64,000 nucleotides of DNA, taken from Alkalibacter saccharofermentans DSM 14828. GTDB lineage: Bacteria > Bacillota > Clostridia > Eubacteriales > Alkalibacteraceae. The notes beneath the pieces were generated by a model, which did not search any database, was not told the origin of the DNA, and saw only the letters and a list, made by a program, of their open reading frames with translations. Position numbers and translations under genes: made by a program. Shown here in pieces: positions 57,777 to 64,000 of this stretch. Location: positions 1 to 64,000 of the forward strand of contig NZ_FQTU01000011.1 in assembly GCF_900128885.1 (NCBI RefSeq), in the 5' to 3' direction. Position 1 is the stretch's first letter. Each line of letters opens with the position of its first letter.

Positions 57777-60149
57777 ATGCTAATAAAAAATATGATGAAG
57801 ACCATTAAAAAAAAGAGACTGCAGCTCATGGCAATCGGCATGATAGTTTTGCTGAGCTCTTTTTTGTATTCGACCATGTCCTATGCGATAAACGGATTGG
57901 AAGAACCCACAGAAAGGTATCTTGAGGAGTATGGTCAAGAGGATTTTTCAGTTGAGATGTTGTCGGTCTTGACGCTGGAAGAAGCTCAAAACCTTTATTC
58001 ACACGAATCGGTTCCCGGTGGCATATACACATTATCCGCCGTAAAGAACTATGATCCTGAGATATTCTATGAACTCATGAAAAACCGCATCGATTCTTTT
58101 TTAAGGATTTATCCCCAGGTTGAATTGGAGCTAAGGGAATTTAAGGAATTCTACTTCAGGTGGCAAGGGACAAATACGAGAGTTCTTGCAATCAAGGACG
58201 GAGTGGATCTGAACAGATCGAAGATGGAACAGGGGGTAAAGCCATCATCGGATAACGAGATAGCCATAACCAGGGTGTACGCAGAAAAAAACGACATCGA
58301 AATAGGGGATGATATCGATATTGATGGAAAGACTTTTCTAGTCACCGGATATGTACTTTTCCCAGATTATACATTTCCAATGCTTGACGATTCTTTTATC
58401 ATAGACAACGGAAAGCAGACGCTTGCACTTTTTACAGACGAAGCTTTTGAGTCGATTTCAGGTTCGTTGGGCATGAGGCTCGCAGGCAGAATATCCGATG
58501 GAATGGACAGCGTGGAATTTCGAGAAAAGATATCAGAAAGGATATCAGACCATGAAGAGCTGAATTTCGCCCTTGGCGCCGTGCTGACAGAAAATCAGCT
58601 CAGAAGCGGCGCGATATTTGACGAATTGCGCGGGGGAAAAGTATTTACTCTGGGATTGAGCATAATGATAGCTTCAATTGCCATAGTCATAGCGGCAATA
58701 ATAATATTCAAGATCTTAAATGCAGAAAGAGGTCAGATAGGGCTATTGAAGGCGATTGGGTACAGGAGAAGAAACATTGCTTTGCCTTATCTTATCCTCG
58801 TGGGGATAATCGCCCTCCCGATGCTCATCGCCGGATATTTCGCAGGGGTTTTGGCAGCGGTGCCTATGAAGAATATGTACCTTGAGTTTTATCTTCTTCC
58901 TGCAAATCCAATAAATCAGGAAGCGTCGGTATTTTTAACTGCAGTTTTCGTGCCTATGATATTTTTCACAGGCCTTTCCGGTATCGTAATATTTAAAATG
59001 CTATCTACTAAGCCCCTTGATCTTCTATACCTGCATAGGGAAAAGAAGGTAAACCGTTTGACAAAAATCACGAGCAGCCTGCTTAAAGGCTCCAAGGGAA
59101 AGACAAAATTCAAATACCTATATGCTGTAAGAAATACAGGGAAGTTCGCAATATTTTTCTTTGGCATCGCACTGTCCACCCTGCTGATACTTTTTAGCTT
59201 CATGATGGACGGCTTGATAGAAAGGATGGCATTGGAAAGCTACGAATCCGTTGCCTATGAATACGAAGCATATATAGATCCTTCTGAGATGCCACCGGAT
59301 ATAATAGAAGGGCAGGAGCGTTTTTTAACTTATCCCGATGCATTCTTGGAAGGGAATTCACTGATAGCATCCGGCCTTGAATCGGACAACGAGCTGTACA
59401 ACCTTTATAACAGTAGGGGAGAAAACATCACATCCCTCCTAGAGGAAGGAGGGATAGTTACTAAGAGCGCGAGCCTGAAATTCGGGGTGGACGAAGGAGA
59501 CGTAGTAGATTTAAGGCTTGGCTCAAGGAACGTCAGCCTAGAGATCAAGGCAGTTTCTGAGGATTACAGTTCAGACAAGATATATATGGAAAGAGGCTAT
59601 TTAAGCCACATTATCACCGAAGGTGAGACGAGAGATCTTTTCACAGGAATATATGCTCTAGAGAGACCTTCTTCTGAAGAATATTCCGCCATATTGGAGA
59701 AAAGAGCTATCATGGAGCAAGCTGAATTGATGCAAGATTTCATGAAGTATGCAGTTTATATAATGGTAGGTTCTTCCGCATTGATCGCATTGGTGATACT
59801 TTTTGTCCTCACTACAATGACCGTAGAGGATAATTATTACAACATATCCCTTTTGAAGGTAATGGGATACAATAAAAAAGAGGTAAATTCCATGGTCCTC
59901 GACAGCTACCTGGTATACACAGTGATTTCTTTTATCGCAAGCATTCCCATTGCCCTGATTTCGTTGAACTGGATGGTGGAATTCTTCGCAAAAGGCTATG
60001 GGATGGTCATACCATTTGAATTCAGATTAGTTCATGCTGTTTTGGGATTTGTGATCATCATGGCAATATTTTTTGCAGGGACTTTTGCAGGAAAGAGAAA
60101 GATAAACAGGATTGCCCTTCAGGAGGTACTCAAAGCATATGGAGAGTAG
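57777..60149 (+). CDS. FtsX-family ABC transporter permease
   Basis: 790 aa from the ATG at 57777 (a GTG at 57768 directly follows the previous stop). One membrane helix at about 18-36, a large outside domain (about 40-290), three helices with FtsX domain 1 (about 295-410), a second outside domain (about 490-640), and FtsX domain 2 at the end. KILNAERGQIGLLKAIGYRRR and LLKVMGYNKKEV are the matched cytoplasmic loops. It probably exports or extracts a peptide or lipid, or senses one. The gene pair is bracketed by repeats R3 and R4. Confidence 0.9.
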   Translation: MLIKNMMKTIKKKRLQLMAIGMIVLLSSFLYSTMSYAINGLEEPTERYLEEYGQEDFSVEMLSVLTLEEAQNLYSHESVPGGIYTLSAVKNYDPEIFYELMKNRIDSFLRIYPQVELELREFKEFYFRWQGTNTRVLAIKDGVDLNRSKMEQGVKPSSDNEIAITRVYAEKNDIEIGDDIDIDGKTFLVTGYVLFPDYTFPMLDDSFIIDNGKQTLALFTDEAFESISGSLGMRLAGRISDGMDSVEFREKISERISDHEELNFALGAVLTENQLRSGAIFDELRGGKVFTLGLSIMIASIAIVIAAIIIFKILNAERGQIGLLKAIGYRRRNIALPYLILVGIIALPMLIAGYFAGVLAAVPMKNMYLEFYLLPANPINQEASVFLTAVFVPMIFFTGLSGIVIFKMLSTKPLDLLYLHREKKVNRLTKITSSLLKGSKGKTKFKYLYAVRNTGKFAIFFFGIALSTLLILFSFMMDGLIERMALESYESVAYEYEAYIDPSEMPPDIIEGQERFLTYPDAFLEGNSLIASGLESDNELYNLYNSRGENITSLLEEGGIVTKSASLKFGVDEGDVVDLRLGSRNVSLEIKAVSEDYSSDKIYMERGYLSHIITEGETRDLFTGIYALERPSSEEYSAILEKRAIMEQAELMQDFMKYAVYIMVGSSALIALVILFVLTTMTVEDNYYNISLLKVMGYNKKEVNSMVLDSYLVYTVISFIASIPIALISLNWMVEFFAKGYGMVIPFEFRLVHAVLGFVIIMAIFFAGTFAGKRKINRIALQEVLKAYGE

Positions 60150-60159
60150 GGTCCGGTAA

Positions 60160-60510
60160 GTTGAAAGTGGAAAGTTGGAAAGTTGGAAAGTTGAAAGTTG
60201 AAAGTTGGAAAGTGGAAAGTTGGAAAGTTGAAAGTAAAAACCTTTTAATTACTTAAAGCTTACAACTTTTTTACGAGACGGAGTCTCATTTCTCGACTGC
60301 ATAGCAGTCATTTCCCGTGCGGCAGAGCCGGACAATAAACAGTCGCTTCAGCGACTAATACGACTGTTTCCCAATCGTTTCCCGATAGCCCCACAATCGT
60401 TTAACATGTATTCCCACAGTCGCTTCAGCGACTAATACGACTGTTTACCAACCGTTTCCCGATAGCCCAACGATCGTTTAACATGTATTTCCCGGCTCAC
60501 CGGCTCACTA
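60160..60510. repeat. Dispersed modular intergenic repeat, copy R4
   Basis: About 75 bases of tandem GTTGGAAA/GTTGAAA units (60160-60235) lead into the AACCTTTTAATTACTTAAAG module shared with R1. Then come GAGAC-GGA-GTCTC, GACTGC-ATA-GCAGTC (loop differs from R1, stem kept) and two GTCGC-TTCA-GCGAC hairpins. The gap 60150-60644 has no gene; a TAAAAT at 60573-60578 may be the promoter for the next gene. Confidence 0.85.
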
Positions 60511-60644
60511 CGACCCGGAAGGAATCCACAGCAACTTAAAACTTTATGGTAGTTAAAAAAACAGACCTATGATAAAATGAAATTTAGTTCAAATTAATGT
60601 AGGCGTAAATTTGTCTGCAGTTCGTAGAAGGTGGAGTAATCATC

Positions 60645-61460
60645 ATGTTGGAGTTTATAAAATATCCCTATCTTATCATCAAGGAAAACTTTGTTGAAAC
60701 GGGTAGAACAATTGAAATGTCTATTAAGGATTTACAAAAAAAATATAGTGGAGCGGCATTTGGACTCTTCTGGTCTCTTTTTAAGCCAATGCTTTTTATT
60801 TTTGTGTATTGGTTTGCCATTGACATAGGTATACGGGGAGGCAGCCCGGTGGGAAATCACCCTTTCATTCTATGGCTGATATCCGGCATAGTGCCTTGGT
60901 TTTTCATTTCAGAGGCTCTTACCTACGGCGGAACGGCAATAAGACAGAACAAACACCTGGTAACAAAAATGGTGTATCCTGTAGCAACGATACCGACCTT
61001 TAGGGTACTGTCTTTGTTTTATGTTCATCTGGCAATGACCGTCATTGCAATAGCAATATTTGCCGCTTCCGGATATTATCCTACAGTATACTATCTGCAG
61101 TTGATCTATTACAATGTGGCGCTGTTGTTTTTCATGGTCGTCTTGTCCTGGACTACATCTGCCTTGGTCGTAATAAGTAGAGACTTCGAGCATTTTTTAA
61201 AGTCGATAACCCAGATGATATTTTGGCTTACGCCGATCATTTGGAATTTATCCAATGTCAGGGGGCCGATCAAGTACCTGTTAATGGCAAATCCCATATA
61301 CTATTTTATAAAAGGATATCGGGATACGTTTCTGGGAGGGGAATGGTTTTTTGAGAACATGACATATACAGGCTATTTCTGGTTTGTGATGTTGATATTG
61401 GTTTTTTTAGGAGCTTTCGTTTTCAACAAGCTGAAAAATGAATTTTCCGATATTCTGTAA
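60645..61460 (+). CDS. Polysaccharide/teichoic acid ABC export permease (Wzm/TagG-like)
   Basis: 271 aa, six membrane segments, ABC-2 type. LQKKYSGAAFGLFWSLFKPMLFIFVYWFA and NPIYYFIKGYRDTFLGGEWF are typical of O-antigen and teichoic acid exporters. It moves lipid-linked glycan out of the cytoplasm. The ATP-binding subunit follows 18 bases later and a glycosyltransferase converges from downstream. Confidence 0.9.
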   Translation: MLEFIKYPYLIIKENFVETGRTIEMSIKDLQKKYSGAAFGLFWSLFKPMLFIFVYWFAIDIGIRGGSPVGNHPFILWLISGIVPWFFISEALTYGGTAIRQNKHLVTKMVYPVATIPTFRVLSLFYVHLAMTVIAIAIFAASGYYPTVYYLQLIYYNVALLFFMVVLSWTTSALVVISRDFEHFLKSITQMIFWLTPIIWNLSNVRGPIKYLLMANPIYYFIKGYRDTFLGGEWFFENMTYTGYFWFVMLILVFLGAFVFNKLKNEFSDIL

Positions 61461-61478
61461 TTTTACGAGGAGAGTAAG

Positions 61479-62690
61479 ATGGAGCACAGCATAAGAATAA
61501 ATAACCTTACAAAAATATATAAGATTTATAAAAAGCCTTGGCATAGAATCAAAAATATTTTTTTCAAAAAAACAAAATATAAAAAGTTCTATGCCTTGAA
61601 AAACATAAGTATCGATATACCTAAAGGCGAAGCCATCGGGGTTTTAGGTAAAAACGGAGCCGGTAAATCGACCCTTCTTAAGCTCATAACAGGCGTGGCC
61701 ACTCCTTCTTCAGGCACTCTTAAGACTGAAGGAAAGATATCTGCACTGCTGGAACTGACTTCAGGTTTTGACAATGAACTAACAGGCATCGAAAATATAT
61801 ACCTTAAAGCCCTCACCATGGGGATGCAGAAGAAGGATATGGATAAGCAGCTGCAAAGGATCATTGATTTTGCGGATATAGGAGACCACATATACCAGCC
61901 AGTAAGGACGTATTCAAGCGGAATGAAGGCTAGGCTGGGGTTTGCGATTTCTGTAAATGTAGATCCGGATATATTGATAGTTGACGAAGCTTTGTCGGTA
62001 GGGGATGATGTTTTCAAGCTTAAGTGCATCGAAAGAATGGAAGAATTCAAGGCCCAGGGCAAAACCATACTATTTGTAAGCCATTCTCTATTTACGGTTA
62101 AATCATTTTGCAACAAGTGCATGTGGATAAAAGACGGTGAGCTTGTAGATTATGGAGATACCGGCGAGATCGTGCATAAGTATGAAGTTTTCCTTAAGGA
62201 AGAACGGGCAAAACAGAAAAAGGAAATGACAGAAGAGGCTAGGAACAACAATAAGAACGTACAGATATTAAGCAAGAAAGAAGTCTTGGAGACAAAGAAC
62301 TTCAAATTTTTCAACTCAAAAGGTGAAGAGACAAATATCTTTGATTACGAAGAGGATATAGGGTATTCATTTGACTATATAGTCAAAAAGCCCATGAAGG
62401 GGCTGAAATGGTGCTTTACCATTCGGGATGCAGAGTACGGCGAAATATACGGAAGCGACAAAAGGTCTGAAAATCATCTGATCAATAATGACATGGACCT
62501 TAAGCATACCTTAAAAGCCAAGCTAAGAAACATTAAGCTATTGCCTGGGAAATATCACCTCTCCGGAGAGCTGTGGGATGAATCGGGAGCATTTTATGTT
62601 AGTTATTCAAATAAAAAGCCATTTGAGATAAGAGAAGAAGGGTTTAAAGGCACCGGTTACTTCTATATCGATCATGAATATGAAAATTAA
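61479..62690 (+). CDS. Polysaccharide export ABC ATP-binding protein with Wzt-like C-terminal domain
   Basis: 403 aa. Residues 1-250: Walker A GVLGKNGAGKSTLLK, signature YSSGMKARLGFAI, Walker B ILIVDEALSVGD, switch His LFVSHSLFTV. A charged linker (about 245-275) leads to a beta-rich C-terminal domain (about 280-403) like Wzt_C, which in O-antigen exporters binds the end of the glycan. CGAGGAG precedes the ATG. Confidence 0.92.
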   Translation: MEHSIRINNLTKIYKIYKKPWHRIKNIFFKKTKYKKFYALKNISIDIPKGEAIGVLGKNGAGKSTLLKLITGVATPSSGTLKTEGKISALLELTSGFDNELTGIENIYLKALTMGMQKKDMDKQLQRIIDFADIGDHIYQPVRTYSSGMKARLGFAISVNVDPDILIVDEALSVGDDVFKLKCIERMEEFKAQGKTILFVSHSLFTVKSFCNKCMWIKDGELVDYGDTGEIVHKYEVFLKEERAKQKKEMTEEARNNNKNVQILSKKEVLETKNFKFFNSKGEETNIFDYEEDIGYSFDYIVKKPMKGLKWCFTIRDAEYGEIYGSDKRSENHLINNDMDLKHTLKAKLRNIKLLPGKYHLSGELWDESGAFYVSYSNKKPFEIREEGFKGTGYFYIDHEYEN

Positions 62691-62730
62691 AAGAGAGAGG
62701 GATCACCATTTAAGGTGATCCCTCTCTTTA
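62691..62730. terminator. Bidirectional terminator
   Basis: AGAGAGGGATCACC and GGTGATCCCTCTCT arms around ATTTAA, then TTTA. It serves the ABC operon and the convergent glycosyltransferase. Confidence 0.9.
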
Positions 62731-64000
62731 CTCAAGCATGCTGTAAAACATATCTAGCGCTTCTATATTGTAAGATTTATAGTCAAATGTTTTGTTAGAG
62801 AGTTTTTCTCCCTTTATGAATCTTTCCATCCCTTCACGAAGAGCTTCAGCTGTGTTATCCACCAGCAGACCGTAGCCGCCTTCCAAAACGCTGTGTGCTC
62901 CCGTAACATCGGTGCTGATGGTAGGTTTGTTCAGAACAAGGGCTTCAAGCAGTACCAGGCCTTGTCCTTCGTAGTTTGATGAGAGAACAAAGCAGTCACA
63001 GAGGTTAAGAAGTGCAAAAGCGTTGCTTAACTGTCCGGTAAAGACGACTCTGTCTGATACCTTTAATCTTTTTGCTTGATCTTTAAGAGCTTTCTCCAAG
63101 ACTCCTTCGCCTACTATATACAGCTTTAGATTGTCATATTCACTGCAAAGCTCTGCAAAGGCTGAAATCAGCTTGTCTTGGCCTTTTTCAGGGGAGAGCC
63201 TTCCGATGTTTATAAATTTTGTCTCCTGGGGATCCAACACGATGCCTTCAATGAGGTTGGTGGCGTTGTCTCTTGGCAACACCAGGCAAGGTTTGCCCTT
63301 ATAGGTCGCAAATTCAGCCTGATCTTTCATGTTTAGGATATGCTCATAGTTGATGGCATTATTGACATAAACTAATTTGGTGCCAAAATCTAAAAAGTAT
63401 TCCTTGAGGTTTTCAGCATTCGCTTCCAATGCAGACTTTGAAACAGATGCTGCGACATCGTATTTTTTGTATATTGAGAATATTATCTTTAAATTTTTCT
63501 TATGTCTCTGTTTGCCATTGATTATTTTTTGATATTCCATCAACATGTCGTTGTGCTGGTAGATGATTTTTTTATTAAAAGATCCGTTTGCAATAAGCAG
63601 AGACCATAAGATGTTATATCCTCCAAAATCGATGCCAACATCAAAGACCGTATCCCCGATAATTCTCTTGAGCTCTCTTTTATACAGGTCTGCCGGTAAG
63701 AAAGAATCAGGACTTATAGGGAATTCCCTGACGGCAAAGTGCTTGAAACCCTCCCAAATGGTCTTGTTCAAAGTTCCGATCCTGTGGATTACCTTAACCC
63801 TTTTATCCAGCTTGTTGAGATTTCTCTCTTTTGCGCCAGTCATTTTTCCCGTTGTCGTAACCGTAACGTCGTATTTTTCGAAATCTATAGAGTTTAGCAA
63901 ACTGATGGCAGAAACTGTGATTCCATTGTTTTCAAAGGAACCGCAGTGCATCAAAATTTTAGTCTTGTGATTTACCACTTTTTTAACATAGTCGGAATTT
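62728..64000 (-). CDS. Group 1 glycosyltransferase (5' end beyond the window)
   Basis: At least 416 aa. GT4-type fold: an N-terminal domain (KILMHCGSFENNGITVSAISLLNSI) and a C-terminal donor domain with FINIGRLSPEKGQDKLISAF, LYIVGEGVLE and LSSNYEGQGLVLLEAL (the E-x7-E nucleotide-sugar site). The GTG at 63978 has no ribosome site and the frame stays open to the window edge, so the protein probably starts outside, perhaps fused to another domain. It likely builds the glycan exported by the neighbouring ABC pair. Confidence 0.85.
   Translation of the reverse strand, partial: NSDYVKKVVNHKTKILMHCGSFENNGITVSAISLLNSIDFEKYDVTVTTTGKMTGAKERNLNKLDKRVKVIHRIGTLNKTIWEGFKHFAVREFPISPDSFLPADLYKRELKRIIGDTVFDVGIDFGGYNILWSLLIANGSFNKKIIYQHNDMLMEYQKIINGKQRHKKNLKIIFSIYKKYDVAASVSKSALEANAENLKEYFLDFGTKLVYVNNAINYEHILNMKDQAEFATYKGKPCLVLPRDNATNLIEGIVLDPQETKFINIGRLSPEKGQDKLISAFAELCSEYDNLKLYIVGEGVLEKALKDQAKRLKVSDRVVFTGQLSNAFALLNLCDCFVLSSNYEGQGLVLLEALVLNKPTISTDVTGAHSVLEGGYGLLVDNTAEALREGMERFIKGEKLSNKTFDYKSYNIEALDMFYSMLE

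Noticed and set aside
50258..60510. CRISPR array in the tandem GGAAAGT repeats
   Set aside because: Units are 7-8 bases, degenerate and without unique spacers; no cas genes are present.

Overview
The window looks like a chromosome segment of an anaerobic, low-to-mid-GC Firmicute of the class Clostridia. The signs are strong AGGAGG-type ribosome binding sites, many TTG starts, Rho-independent terminators after most transcription units, AdhE, rubrerythrin, hemerythrin, ferredoxin-type proteins, a corrinoid protein, a GGDEF protein and several MarR/Fur/Crp-type regulators. I cannot name the genus from sequence alone. No prophage, insertion sequence, CRISPR array or rRNA was seen. One tRNA (Arg, anticodon CCT) is present.

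Layout. 1-430: dispersed repeat copy R1. 431-2257: thiD and birA. 2578-3729: O-antigen-ligase-like membrane protein. 3768-5058: ECF sigma factor with its probable anti-sigma factor. 5186-8572: exonuclease III, a papain-like hydrolase, pirin and a TudS-like protein. 8573-11912: adhE behind a sigma-A promoter with a likely Rex operator, then a DsrE-like protein. 11918-13785: a large HTH protein with an operator-like half-site array and a structured RNA candidate. 13786-18005: NifX-like protein, a Fur-family regulator divergent from a znuACB zinc transporter, and a TspO-like protein. 18060-20930: cupin, ferredoxin, Crp/Fnr, MarR and OsmC. 20986-24456: MltG, MarR, rubrerythrin, glutaredoxin, DUF3842 and CooT. 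24536-30792: metA-metY, a PEP/pyruvate-binding-domain protein and gdhA. 30905-35794: M15 peptidase, tRNA-Arg, GGDEF protein, marR-MATE and a corrinoid protein. 35917-37162: Mn-type (yybP-ykoY) riboswitch and a Na+/Ca2+-exchanger-type transporter. 37195-43653: a six-gene acetoin dehydrogenase operon with a consensus sigma-54 promoter. 43659-45115: DUF1858, an unknown gene and hemerythrin behind a Fur-type box. 45317-49655: riboflavin operon ribD-ribE-ribBA-ribH-HAD under an FMN riboswitch. 49714-50181: HD protein. 50258-50668: repeat R2. 50678-55110: six-gene pantothenate/CoA operon panG-panB-panC-panD-coaB-coaC with an attenuator-like leader. 55220-56533: hexokinase. 56534-57045: R3. 57066-60149: MacB/FtsX-type ABC exporter. 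60160-60510: R4. 60645-64000: Wzm/Wzt polysaccharide exporter and a glycosyltransferase running to the window edge.

How the genes work together. Two cofactor operons are nearly complete: riboflavin, including a candidate for the phosphatase step, and pantothenate to 4'-phosphopantetheine, lacking only the kinase CoaA. Redox and fermentation genes (adhE, aco) carry matching regulatory sites: Rex for NADH/NAD+ and sigma-54 for acetoin. Metal homeostasis appears three times: zinc uptake with a Fur-family regulator, a Mn riboswitch ahead of a cation exchanger, and a Fur-type box ahead of the hemerythrin operon.

The strongest candidates for undescribed biology are: (i) the structured RNA at 13651-13783 next to the large HTH regulator; (ii) the structured leader at 23746-23826 ahead of DUF3842-CooT; (iii) the pantothenate-operon attenuator; (iv) the Fur-boxed DUF1858/unknown/hemerythrin module; and (v) the modular mini-hairpin repeats R1-R4 that bracket gene cassettes.
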